From positions 5,828,001 to 5,892,000 of the forward strand of contig NZ_CP021080.1 in the NCBI RefSeq assembly GCF_000802245.2: a DNA stretch of 64,000 bases. Reading direction: 5' to 3'. Position numbers and translations under genes: made by a program. Shown piece by piece: positions 10,414-18,596 of the stretch. The DNA comes from Streptomyces pluripotens (GTDB taxonomy: Bacteria > Actinomycetota > Actinomycetes > Streptomycetales > Streptomycetaceae). The notes under the pieces were generated by a model. That model saw only the letters and a list, made by a program, of their open reading frames with translations. It did not search any database and was not told the DNA's origin. Within the stretch, counting starts at the first letter, position 1. Each line of letters starts with the position of its first letter.

Positions 10414-10803
10414 GTGAGCCGTTACGACGTCACCGATGAACAGTGGGAAGGGCTCGCCCAGGTCGTGCCGCTGCGGGGCCGGGACGCCTGGCCGTCCGCT
10501 GTCGACCACCGCTCGCTACCCGACGCGGAGACAGAGACCCGGCGCCGGTTCGTGGTCCTGCGGGTCAACGTCTTCGCGGACGCGCGGGACGTCGCCGAGA
10601 CGGTGATGGCTGGGGCTCCCGTGCTGCTCGACCTCTCCGGCGCCGAGGGGGAGGTCGCCAAGCGTGTCCTCGACTTCAGCACGGGTGTCGTCTTCGGTCT
10701 GGGCAGCGGAATGCATCGCGTCGACCGCAACGTGTTCCTCCTCACCCCGCCGGGCACTGAGGTCAGCGGCTTGATGGAGGGCGCTGGGCTCTCCGGCGGT
10801 TGA
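10414..10803 (+). CDS. SepF-like cell-division protein (paralogue)
   Basis: The 129-residue protein carries a SepF core at about 40-118: FADARDVAETVMAGAPVLLD, then DLSGAEGEVAKRVLDFSTG and VFGLGSGMHRVDRNVFLLTP. SepF in Gram-positives tethers FtsZ to the membrane. This copy lacks an obvious N-terminal amphipathic membrane helix and is not in the dcw cluster, so it resembles the extra SepF-like proteins known in Streptomyces rather than the main one. The GTG at 10414 sits behind GGGGGGAG. An upstream ATG at 10369 would add 15 unlikely residues. A modulatory role in sporulation septation is inference. Confidence 0.85.
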   Translation: MSRYDVTDEQWEGLAQVVPLRGRDAWPSAVDHRSLPDAETETRRRFVVLRVNVFADARDVAETVMAGAPVLLDLSGAEGEVAKRVLDFSTGVVFGLGSGMHRVDRNVFLLTPPGTEVSGLMEGAGLSGG

Positions 10804-11662
10804 GTCAGTCGACTCCCGCACCCGATGTGCTGCCGGGCGCGGTCTTGGGCGCGGGAGCCGGAGTCCGGTATGGGTGGCTCGCGTGTTCAACTGCCGTCAG
10901 TCCGCCCCGAGGCGCAGCCCGCCGGTATCCGGGCTGCGGGCGTCGGCGTCGGCGTGGACGTGCGCGCTGATGCGCGGCACGAGGGGTCCGCTGCGCGGTG
11001 GGGCGGCCAACCGGTGCGTCAGCGGGGGGCGACAGCAGGACGAGTGGGGTCCTGCGCCTTGCCGAACTTGTGTGCCGCGTACCGCGGGAAGTCCTCCGGG
11101 GCACGCTCCGCCCTGGTCGGCCGCCGGTGTGCGCAGCTGCCCCGGGCTTCCCGCGCGGCCCTTCCCGCGCGACCCGTTCCGTCGATCTGTCTGGCCGGGC
11201 CGCGGTCCTTTCCGACCTGCATTCCGACCCGCATACGCACGAGCCTGCCGGCGTCAAGCGATCGCCGATCTGAGCGTGTGCCATCCAGCCATCCTGCGCC
11301 GCCCCATCGGCACTCCTCCCGATACCGGGGGAATACCGGCAGAAGTCGACGGCCGGTCGGCGCGGGCAGGATGGTGCGGCCGATAGGAATCGATCACGGG
11401 ACGGGAAGGCGCTGTACCCGGCACCCCGCGCTCTGCTAAGGCGGCGGGGGCTCCCCACCGGAACCGGTGTGTGCGATATCCGGGCGGGTAGGCGCCGCGC
11501 ATCGCGACCTGTCCGGATCAACGCCCCGGCGTCCAGGGAACGTTGCCACCGTGCAGTGCTCCTGCCAGCATGACGGCGCTCATCGGGGCTTGGCAGGGGG
11601 AACGCGGCCGGCCCCGACGTTTCGTTGCCCTGGCTCGACTACCCCAGGAGGAGTTCGCTCCC
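10804..11662. other. Long intergenic region without a supportable gene
   Basis: These 859 bp contain frames on both strands, but all are rich in Arg, Pro, Ser and Gly with no domain, no good start context and no homology I recognise. A good ribosome-binding site (CAGGAGGAG, about 11644-11652) belongs to the following gene. Nothing else can be supported. Confidence 0.4.
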
Positions 11663-12313
11663 ATGGTCCGATCTCGGATGCGCGCAATCGTTATGTCTGC
11701 CGTGGGCGCGGCGGCGCTGGGACTCGGTGTACTCACCGCGGCGCCGGCGGGAGCCGCGCAGGTTGTGGCCGATTCGCCCGGCCAGGCCGCCTCGGCTGTC
11801 CCGTCCGGTCAGGCCGTCTCGGCCGGCTCTGCCGGACGGGCCGCGGCGGGCGGCTACTGGGCGTGCTCGGTTCCGGCCGGCAAGACGTACAGCAAGGTGG
11901 ACCGCCGGCTGAACGCCTGCAACTCGAACGGTTGGGGCTACAGCTACTACGTGGTGGCCCCGGCGGACAATCTGTGGGCGTGCACCGTGCCGTCCGGATT
12001 CACCTACGACCGGGCTGACCGGCGGCTCAACACCTGCAGCGCCCAGGGCTGGGGCTACAGCTACCACCTGCGCACTCCCGGGGACAACCTGTGGGCGTGC
12101 ACCATGCCGTCCGGATTCACCTACGACCGGGCTGACCGGCGGCTCAACACCTGCAGCGCCCAGGGCTGGGGTCAGAGCTACCACCTGCGCACCCCCAAGA
12201 GCGGTCTGTGGGCGTGCACCGTGCCGTCCGGTTTCTCCTACGACCAGAGCTACCGGCGGTTGAACACCTGCAATCCGGAGGGCTGGGGCTACAGCTTCCG
12301 ACTGCGCGGATAG
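11663..12313 (+). CDS. Secreted protein made of four 39-residue cysteine-containing repeats
   Basis: The 216-residue protein begins with a Sec signal peptide (about 1-32, ending PAGAA). After an Ala/Ser/Gly-rich linker come four tandem units starting at Trp66, Trp105, Trp144 and Trp183. The period is exactly 39 residues, with the last unit cut to 34. Each unit reads roughly WACTVPSGFTYDRADRRLNT, then C, then an S-A-Q-G-W-G-Y-S-Y-H-L-R-like end. Every unit has two Cys (one after WA, one after LNx), so one disulfide per repeat is likely. Units 2 and 3 are nearly identical in DNA, which suggests recent duplication. The function is unknown; an extracellular wall- or glycan-binding role is possible. 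The ATG at 11663 follows a strong AGGAGG. Confidence 0.8.
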   Translation: MVRSRMRAIVMSAVGAAALGLGVLTAAPAGAAQVVADSPGQAASAVPSGQAVSAGSAGRAAAGGYWACSVPAGKTYSKVDRRLNACNSNGWGYSYYVVAPADNLWACTVPSGFTYDRADRRLNTCSAQGWGYSYHLRTPGDNLWACTMPSGFTYDRADRRLNTCSAQGWGQSYHLRTPKSGLWACTVPSGFSYDQSYRRLNTCNPEGWGYSFRLRG

Positions 12314-12611
12314 GCCGAATCGGAGCGGCGGAGCCGGACCACACGTCAGTCGGCGAGGCGAACGCCGCTCCGGACCGGAACCGGATCGGAACCGGATCAG
12401 GGTGGGGCCGGTCGGCACCATCTGCCGCGGCGACGGGGCCCACGCCGGTTCGGGTCGAGGAGTCCGTGTGCCCATGGTGAGGTCGACGTCCTTGCTCTCG
12501 CGCCCCCTCCCGCAGGGACTCGGTGTAGCTGTGCCCTGGGGCCCGTGCACCGCCTCTGCACCGCCGCTGCGCGGCTCCGATTCCCGTACCACGCACCGTG
12601 CCGCCGTCGCC

Positions 12612-12656
12612 CTGCGCCCCTTGGGTCTGCGCCCCTTGGGTCTGCGCCCCTTGGGT
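12612..12656. repeat. Three perfect copies of a 15-bp tandem repeat
   Basis: The unit CTGCGCCCCTTGGGT occurs three times head to tail at 12612-12626, 12627-12641 and 12642-12656, followed by a 4-nt partial copy. It lies in the 380-bp non-coding stretch (12314-12693) between convergent genes, which otherwise shows only short CCGGATCGGAACC-type repetition near 12370-12400. It is probably a slippage product and a useful strain-variable marker. Confidence 0.85.
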
Positions 12657-12693
12657 CTGCCGGGCGCTCTGCGGCCGAGCGGCAAAGGCACCT

Positions 12694-13614
12694 TTAGGCG
12701 CTGTTCTCGCGGACAGGGATGACGACCTGATCGACGAGCCAGCGGGCGGCCTTGTCCGGATAGGGGCGGGGCAACGCGAGCACGACGTGCTGGATGCCGA
12801 TGGCTGCGAGGGCACGGATGTGGGAGCGGGTGGCGGCGGGGTGGGCGTAGTCGACGACGACCTGCGCGGAGCGGGTGATTTCGGCGGGGTCGCGGCCTGC
12901 CGCGGCGCAGTGCGCGTCCAGGATGCGGGCGCGCTCTGCGATCCACTCGGTGCTGTTGTGGGGCGGGCCGGGGACGTTCCACATGTCGGCGTGCTCGGCG
13001 ACGATGCGCAGCGTGCGGTTGCCCCAGCCGCCGAGCAGCAGCAGCGGGCCGCCCGGCCGGACCGGGCCGGGGCCGTTGCGGGTACCGCGCAGGGTGGTGA
13101 AGGGGCCGTCGTGGTCGAAGACCTCCTCGGACCACATGCGGCGCAGGACGGTGATCGTCTCGGTGAGGCGGGCCAGGCCCTCACCCGGACTCGGGAGTGG
13201 GAAGCCGTAGGCGGCGTACTCGGCGGCGGCCGGATGGGGGCCGTCGGGCTGTCGGGTTCCGCCGACGCCCAGCCCCATGATCAGGCGTCCCTTGGAGATC
13301 GCGTCCACGGTGGTGGCGATCTTTCCGAGGTGGGCGGGTGCGCGCAGGGTGTTGTTGGTGACGAGCAGGCCGAGGCGGAGCCGGCTGGTGCGGGCAGCCA
13401 GTGCGGCCAGCAGCGTCCAGCCCTCCAGGACAGCACCGTGGGGTGGTCCGGCCAGCGGCATCAGGTGGTCCCACAGCCAGGCGTCGTCGAGTTCTGGCAG
13501 TTCGTCGGCCTCCTCCCAGACCCGGAGGATCTCGTCGTAGGCCAGGTGCATGGGCGTGGTCTTGATACCGAAGCGGAGTGCACGGGTGGGTACATCACAA
13601 GCCATGGCCATCAC
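12694..13614 (-). CDS. LLM-class flavin/F420-dependent oxidoreductase
   Basis: The 306-residue protein is a bacterial-luciferase-like TIM barrel. Typical segments are FGIKTTPMHLAYDEILRVWE near the N-terminus, LDDAWLWDHLMPL, LRLGLLVTNNTLRAPAHLGK, and GRLIMGLGVGG. Actinobacterial members usually use F420 to oxidise or reduce an unknown organic substrate. Three starts compete (GTG 13614, ATG 13611, ATG 13605); none has a good Shine-Dalgarno sequence, so the mRNA may be near-leaderless. It is divergent from a MarR regulator with a palindromic operator between them, which suggests that the regulator controls it. Confidence 0.85.
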   Translation of the reverse strand: MMAMACDVPTRALRFGIKTTPMHLAYDEILRVWEEADELPELDDAWLWDHLMPLAGPPHGAVLEGWTLLAALAARTSRLRLGLLVTNNTLRAPAHLGKIATTVDAISKGRLIMGLGVGGTRQPDGPHPAAAEYAAYGFPLPSPGEGLARLTETITVLRRMWSEEVFDHDGPFTTLRGTRNGPGPVRPGGPLLLLGGWGNRTLRIVAEHADMWNVPGPPHNSTEWIAERARILDAHCAAAGRDPAEITRSAQVVVDYAHPAATRSHIRALAAIGIQHVVLALPRPYPDKAARWLVDQVVIPVRENSA

Positions 13615-13633
13615 TGTAGTCGATCGTCAGCAA

Positions 13634-13648
13634 CACTGACTATCAGTG
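13634..13648. promoter_or_regulatory. Palindromic operator between LLM oxidoreductase and MarR gene
   Basis: CACTGA-CTA-TCAGTG is a perfect 6-bp inverted repeat with a 3-nt centre. It lies 19 nt upstream of the marR start and 20 nt upstream of the GTG of the oxidoreductase. MarR dimers bind such short palindromes, and the position would block both divergent promoters. Confidence 0.65.
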
Positions 13649-13666
13649 GATGGTTAAGATGTTGGA

Positions 13667-14131
13667 ATGGCGGAGAAGGGCGATGACGGGGCCGCGTTCG
13701 ACGAGTTGCTCGGTGCGCGGCTGGGCTACCTGCTCAAACATGCGCAGTTGCGGCTGGCCGAGAGTGCCGGGCCCGCACTGGCCCGGTTCGGGCTGGATGC
13801 GCGGGAGTTGGCGGTGCTCGTGGTGCTGGCGGCGGGTCCTTCGCTGTCGCAGTTGGAGGCCGCCCGACGACTGGGTGTGGACCGGACCACGATGGTCGCC
13901 CTCATCGACGCGCTGGAGGGCAAGGGCTTGGTGGAGCGGCGCCGCAGCGAGGACGACCGCCGCCGCAACGTCGTCGAGTTGACGGAGCGGGGTAGGCGCG
14001 TGCGTGCCGATGCGGAGGACGCCCGCGAGGCGGCGGAGCGTGAGTTCCTCGCTCCGCTGGGCGAGCAGGATGCGGCAGGGCTGGTGAAGGCGCTACGGGT
14101 GCTGGTGACCGGGATCCGGAACGGGTGCTGA
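13667..14131 (+). CDS. MarR-family transcriptional regulator
   Basis: The 154-residue protein has the winged helix-turn-helix of MarR at about 45-110: PSLSQLEAARRLGVDRTTMV, then ALIDALEGKGLVERRRSEDD and RRRNVVELTERG with the usual wing Arg/Asp residues. Flanking helices form the dimer interface. It probably represses its own gene and the divergent oxidoreductase through the 13634-13648 palindrome and responds to a phenolic or lipophilic ligand, as is common in the family. The ATG at 13667 fits the domain start; the upstream purine run is weak. Confidence 0.92.
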   Translation: MAEKGDDGAAFDELLGARLGYLLKHAQLRLAESAGPALARFGLDARELAVLVVLAAGPSLSQLEAARRLGVDRTTMVALIDALEGKGLVERRRSEDDRRRNVVELTERGRRVRADAEDAREAAEREFLAPLGEQDAAGLVKALRVLVTGIRNGC

Positions 14132-14303
14132 ACTGAACGTCTGAAGCGACCTCCACGTTGATGCTCTGTCGGTCGGGTGAGGGGATGTGTCGGCGCGGCG
14201 TCACTGCGGCGGTCACTCCGGCTCTTCCGGTCCGTCCCTCGATCGTAGGAAGGCTCTAACGGCAAAACGGTTCGCCGCTTCAGCGGAGGCTTACCGTCCG
14301 CAT

Positions 14304-15500
14304 ATGGCCGTGCTCCCCGTGTCCACTCAGAGTTCGGCGGTCGATGTCGCCGCTGCCACCGTCCCCCCGCACGTCCCTGGGCCCCCCGATGTGCGGGCCA
14401 GGGTCACCGAGTTGCGGCTGTCGGCCTTCGCCGGGCACCGTCGGGCCGGATTTCCGCTGGGGGCCGTCACCCTGTTCGTGGGGCCCAGCGGTGCCGGTAA
14501 GTCCACCGCTCTCGCGGCCTACGAGGCGCTTGGTCGGCTCGCTGGCGGGGCTCCGCTCGCGGCGGTGTTCCCGGACCCGGTCGCCTGTGTGCCGGAGCGG
14601 GCGCGGCGGGATGTCGGGGGGCGACGAGGGTTCCGCATCGGGTGTACGGCCGACGGTGCCGAGGGCCCGGTCCACCTGGACATTGCCGTCCAAGCCGAAC
14701 CCGAGCTGCGGATCGTGGGCGAGCGGCTGAGCGCCGACGGTGTCGTGTTGCTGGAGACCGCGCTGCGTGATCCCGGCCGCCGCACCGTGCAGGCCGCCTG
14801 GCACACCGCCGGCTCGGCGCCGGTGACGCGGGCCCCGCTTCCCGATGACCGGCTCGGCACCGCCCTGCTGCCGCTGCGGGTGGCCGGCAAGACGGACGGG
14901 CAGCGGCACGTGCTGGCCGCGGCCGAGCAGATGGTTGTCGCCCTGCGCTCCGTCTTCCCGTGCGACCCGCGCCCCGAGCGTATGCGCGCCCCCGTCCCCG
15001 CCGGTTCCGGGCGGCTCCTGCCCGGCTGCGGCAACCTGGCCGACGTACTGTGGCGCATCCGGTCCGAGTGCGGTCGCCGGCATGCCCAGCTGATCGAGGC
15101 GCTTCGTGTGGGCTGCGCCGGGCCGGTGGCCGATCTGGTCGCCGAGCCCCTGCCCGACGGCACCGTCCGCGCGCTACTCGACCGGGGCGATGGGTTCCGC
15201 ACCGCTGTCGCCCGCCTCGGCGACGGCGAACTGCGGTATCTCGCACTGGCCCTGGTGCTGCTCACCGGGCCAGGTGTCTTGGACGTGGACGAGCCCGGCG
15301 AGGTGCCGGATGCCCTGCGGACGCTCACCGTGCTCGCCGACGGCTTCGACCGTGCGCTCGACCCGTGTCAGCGCCGGGAACTGCTGCGGCTGGCGGCGCG
15401 GATGGGCGAGCGCGGGCATGTGCGCTGCCTGGGCGCGGTGAGCGATGCCTCGTGGGCCGCCGGGACGGACGGTGTCGCAGTGGTACACCTGAAGCCGTGA
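14304..15500 (+). CDS. AAA-family ATPase (ABC-type ATPase fold), role unknown
   Basis: The 398-residue protein has Walker A GPSGAGKST at 60-68 directly after VRARVTELRLSAFAGHR, the usual start of RecF/SMC-like ATPase domains. A late motif LGDGELRYLALALVLLTGPG resembles the ABC signature region, followed by a Walker-B-like VLDVDEPGE with one acidic position shifted. Such predicted ATPases often act in stress or defence, but no partner domain is visible here. The chosen ATG at 14304 follows GCGGAGG by 14 nt; the frame upstream to 14187 reads as non-coding. The stop overlaps the next start (GTGA), so it is co-translated with a MazG-type enzyme. Confidence 0.8.
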   Translation: MAVLPVSTQSSAVDVAAATVPPHVPGPPDVRARVTELRLSAFAGHRRAGFPLGAVTLFVGPSGAGKSTALAAYEALGRLAGGAPLAAVFPDPVACVPERARRDVGGRRGFRIGCTADGAEGPVHLDIAVQAEPELRIVGERLSADGVVLLETALRDPGRRTVQAAWHTAGSAPVTRAPLPDDRLGTALLPLRVAGKTDGQRHVLAAAEQMVVALRSVFPCDPRPERMRAPVPAGSGRLLPGCGNLADVLWRIRSECGRRHAQLIEALRVGCAGPVADLVAEPLPDGTVRALLDRGDGFRTAVARLGDGELRYLALALVLLTGPGVLDVDEPGEVPDALRTLTVLADGFDRALDPCQRRELLRLAARMGERGHVRCLGAVSDASWAAGTDGVAVVHLKP

Positions 15501-15898
15501 CGGAATACCCAGACCTGCTCGGACTCCAGCGCAGACTTGCCGACTTCGCGGCCGCCCGGAACTGGCAGTCCTACCACACGCCCAAGAACCTCGCTGCCGC
15601 CCTTTCGGTGGAGGCCTCCGAACTGGTTGAGATCTTCCAGTGGCTGACCCCGGAGGAGTCCGTCCGCGTGATGGACGACCCCGGGAGCGCGCACCGGGTC
15701 ACCGACGAGGTCGCTGATGTGCTCGCCTATCTCCTGCAGTTCTGCGAGGTCCTCGGCGTCGACCCGCTGGCTGCCCTGGCCGCCAAGATCGATCGCAACG
15801 AACGGCGCTTCCCGCTGCCGGGTCGCGGGGGCGCCCCCGGACCCGGGACCGCTCCCGAGAACCGGCCCGGCGAGGGTGAGCAACAAGCGGATGGCTGA
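15497..15898 (+). CDS. MazG-like nucleotide pyrophosphohydrolase
   Basis: The 133-residue protein belongs to the all-alpha NTP-pyrophosphatase group (MazG/RS21-C6 type) that hydrolyses (d)NTPs to (d)NMPs. The metal-binding acidic clusters are visible in ALSVEASELVEIFQWLTPEE and VTDEVADVLAYLLQFCEVLG (ExxE then ExxD). The N-terminus RNWQSYHTPKNLAAAL is typical. The GTG at 15497 overlaps the ATPase stop by 4 bp. It is probably a house-cleaning enzyme for abnormal nucleotides. The C-terminal tail is Gly/Pro-rich and disordered. Confidence 0.88.
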   Translation: MTEYPDLLGLQRRLADFAAARNWQSYHTPKNLAAALSVEASELVEIFQWLTPEESVRVMDDPGSAHRVTDEVADVLAYLLQFCEVLGVDPLAALAAKIDRNERRFPLPGRGGAPGPGTAPENRPGEGEQQADG

Positions 15899-16063
15899 AC
15901 TCCGTTATCACTCTCCGAAGTCAAAGTCCCTGCCGAATCCTAATTGTTGTCCCTAGATTTCCGTCTTCCTCTGGCCATTCGCCTCACGGGCCTTCACTCT
16001 GGGTAGTGAACAAGGGTATGCGCACAACGTGTCGGCGAGCACACGGACGGACGGGGGCAACGT

Positions 16064-16534
16064 ATGGACGCGGTACGGCTCATCCTCATGAGTAGGCGGG
16101 CCCTGGCGGCCGGTGTCGACCAGGACCGGACCATGGCGGAGGTGTGGCAGGCGCAGGCCCTGGCCCAGGCGATCGGCAGTCGGCTGGCGGTCACCGGGCC
16201 GCCCGAACTGCGTGGCGAAGCGTTGGGCCTCACCGAGCTCGCGGGCCGGGGCTGCGGCGTCCTGGACCCGCCTGAACTCGACCCGGGCGACCTGCGCGCC
16301 GCACAGCTCACCGAGCTGGCCGACGCCCGCGAGACCCTGCTCTGCCTCGGCGGTCTGCTCGGCGAGGTCGGCATGGCCCTGGTCGGAATTGCCAGTGCCG
16401 AGGCCGACGAGACGACGTACTGGCAGTGCATGGAGGCCATCGACGCCGCCGACGAGTCTCGCGACCGGGTCCGGGAGATGCTGCGCAAGCTGGCGGCGCG
16501 GGAGGAGGTGTTGTCCGAACGGGAGCCGGGGTGA
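16064..16534 (+). CDS. DUF6099 family protein
   Basis: The 156-residue protein is mostly alpha-helical and Ala/Leu/Glu-rich, starting MDAVRLILMSRRALA. It resembles the Streptomyces-restricted DUF6099 family, whose function is not known. No signal peptide or membrane segment is seen. A 165-bp AT-richer spacer (15899-16063) before it probably holds its promoter. It is not overlapped by neighbours and seems to be monocistronic. Confidence 0.78.
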   Translation: MDAVRLILMSRRALAAGVDQDRTMAEVWQAQALAQAIGSRLAVTGPPELRGEALGLTELAGRGCGVLDPPELDPGDLRAAQLTELADARETLLCLGGLLGEVGMALVGIASAEADETTYWQCMEAIDAADESRDRVREMLRKLAAREEVLSEREPG

Positions 16535-16593
16535 GGGGGTGTGTCCGGTGCCCGTGCGTTCGGCGCCGGCCGTGCTCCACGGGTGACGGCGTC

Positions 16594-16764
16594 TCAGCCG
16601 GCCTCGGCCTCTTCCGCCGCTCCCTGTCCGGATCCCCCGGTCTGTAGGTCCGCCAGCGCCGACAGGTCCGCGTTCAGCGCCGCCATCAGCTCCTCCATCT
16701 GCTCCAGCAACCCCTTGGGTCGACCGGTGGAGCCACCCTGTTGGGGAACGGACTCTTCGGACAT
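16594..16764 (-). CDS. Small hypothetical protein (56 residues)
   Basis: The short frame from the ATG at 16764 has an excellent GAGGAGG ribosome-binding site 5-6 nt upstream. It encodes a hydrophilic start, one amphipathic helix (KGLLEQMEELMAALNADLSA) and an acidic tail. The strong start context and codon pattern support a real gene. The function is unknown; an adaptor or regulator of a larger protein is conceivable. It is convergent with the DUF6099 gene. Confidence 0.6.
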   Translation of the reverse strand: MSEESVPQQGGSTGRPKGLLEQMEELMAALNADLSALADLQTGGSGQGAAEEAEAG

Positions 16765-17001
16765 GACGGCCTCCTCGGCCCCCGGCCCGGCAGGGCCGGT
16801 GCGATGACGCGCGACGGCGGCCACCGCCCGGCGCGGGCGCCGGACGGTCCGGCTCCGAGGGCCTAACGATCATCACCGGGACGCGTCACTGGCCCGCACC
16901 ACCGCCCGCACCCGCGGCGGACGGTTTTCACCCGACCGTGGACGGCCGCGCCGGGCGGCACCACCGGGGTCGACGCGTCCTTCGGCGTGCAGGATGGACG
17001 C

Positions 17002-17925
17002 ATGGACCTTCGAATCTTCACTGAGCCCCAGCAGGGGGCCACCTACGACACGTTGCTGACCGTGGCGAAAGCCGCCGAGGACCTCGGATTCGACGCCTTC
17101 TTCCGCTCCGACCACTATCTGCGCATGGGCAGCGTCGACGGCCTGCCCGGCCCCACCGACGCCTGGATCACGCTGGCCGGACTGGCCCGCGAGACCAAGC
17201 GCATCCGGTTGGGCACCCTGATGACGGCCGGCACCTTTCGGCTGCCCGGCGTGCTGGCCATCCAGGTTGCCCAGGTGGACCAGATGTCCGGTGGCCGGGT
17301 GGAACTGGGGCTCGGCGCGGGCTGGTTCGAGGAGGAGCACAGGGCGTACGGCATCCCGTTCCCGAAGGAGAGGTTCGCGCGGCTCGAGGAGCAGCTGGCC
17401 ATCGTCACCGGGCTGTGGGCGACCGAAGTCGGCAAGACCTTCGACTTCCACGGAACCTACTACGACCTCACCGACTCGCCCGCGCTGCCCAAGCCCGCCC
17501 AGAAGAAGCTGCCGGTGCTCATCGGCGGCCACGGTGCGGTGCGTACCCCGCGTCTCACCGCCCAGTACGCAGACGAGTTCAACATCCCGTTCGCCTCGGT
17601 CGCGGACAGCGAGCGGCAGTTCGGCCGGGTGCGCTCCGCTGTCGCGGAGACAGGCCGCGACGCGGACGCCCTGACGTACTCCAACGCGCTGGTGGTCTGC
17701 GTCGGCAAGGACGACCAGGACGTCGCGCGCCGCGCCGCCGCGATCGGCCGTGAGGTGGACGAACTCAAGGTCAACGGCCTGGCCGGTTCCCCGGCCGAGG
17801 TCGTCGACAAGATCGGGCGCTACGGGGAGATCGGCTCCCGGCGGATCTACCTGCAGGTCCTGGACCTCGACGACCTCGATCACTTGGAGCTGATCTCCGC
17901 CCAGGTGCAGTCGCAACTGCCGTAG
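17002..17925 (+). CDS. LLM-class F420-dependent oxidoreductase
   Basis: The 307-residue luciferase-like protein starts MDLRIFTEPQQGATYDTLLT. Core segments include DLGFDAFFRSDHYLRMG, LGTLMTAGTFRLPGVLAIQV and MSGGRVELGLGAGWFEEEH, the classic F420-binding barrel pattern of this actinobacterial subgroup. The GTAG-rich context gives two closer starts; the ATG at 17002 with AGGATGG 5 nt upstream fits best. The gene is monocistronic. The substrate is unknown. It is not closely similar in sequence to the other LLM protein at 12694-13614, so the two are not a recent duplication. Confidence 0.9.
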   Translation: MDLRIFTEPQQGATYDTLLTVAKAAEDLGFDAFFRSDHYLRMGSVDGLPGPTDAWITLAGLARETKRIRLGTLMTAGTFRLPGVLAIQVAQVDQMSGGRVELGLGAGWFEEEHRAYGIPFPKERFARLEEQLAIVTGLWATEVGKTFDFHGTYYDLTDSPALPKPAQKKLPVLIGGHGAVRTPRLTAQYADEFNIPFASVADSERQFGRVRSAVAETGRDADALTYSNALVVCVGKDDQDVARRAAAIGREVDELKVNGLAGSPAEVVDKIGRYGEIGSRRIYLQVLDLDDLDHLELISAQVQSQLP

Positions 17926-18596
17926 CCCGCCGGCCGCCCCGGCCGGGCTGCTCGACCCGCCCCGGGCCGCCCGACCTGTCGCGCTCTTCGGAGGGCGCCT
18001 CCGGCGGGCGGCCCGGCTCCGGCTTGCCCCCGTTCCACCGGCCGGAAGCCCAGGGGCTGGCGCCGACCGGCTCACTGCCCCCCGGCCGGGCCCGGGCGCC
18101 CCGCGCACGCGGGCCGCCCGGGGTCGCTCCGCTGACGGCCGTCTGCGCCGGTCCTGTCCCGCCCCCTCCCGCCGGTGAGCAGGGTGCCGTGCCGCCCGGA
18201 CTGCTCGGGCAGGTCGGACGACCCCCGCGGCACTGTTCGGGGGGATGAAGCGACCGGTGTGGGGTGCGGCTCTCAGGTCTACGTATTCGGCCGGAATTGT
18301 GGGCTCCACCACAGCGTTCGTGAGGCAGGACTGATCGGATGACCGGGTGCGCAAGGTACCTCAGTCTCCCGCCGCCCTCGTCCCAGCAGGTCTGCTCGCC
18401 CCGCCGGCGGGCCGGTTCGCCGGCAGGAGTGACACCGACGAGGTCCGCCGCCTCGACACCGCGGCGGCGCCGTCCACGACATCGAGGACGGTGCTGAGGG
18501 ATCGGTCATCCCCAGGAACAAGAGGGCTCCGGGGGACCTGTGCACGGCGGACGGGCGGGTCGTCGAGGAGGTCCGGAGGACCGTCGCCGGGACGTC
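17926..18596. other. Intergenic region with no supported gene
   Basis: This 671-bp stretch is extremely GC-rich, with several short GGCC-type inverted repeats just after 17925 that could end transcription of the oxidoreductase. The frame from 18347 that joins the next gene is open but reads as Arg/Ser/Thr-rich noise and is best explained as chance. Confidence 0.4.

Noticed and set aside
10805..11521. 238-codon minus-strand frame in the spacer after the sepF-like gene
   Set aside because: Arg/Pro/Ser-rich composition, no domain, no ribosome-binding site; typical chance frame in high-GC DNA.
12612..12656. 15-bp tandem repeats considered as a CRISPR or iteron array
   Set aside because: Only three direct copies without spacers; no cas genes or replication gene nearby.
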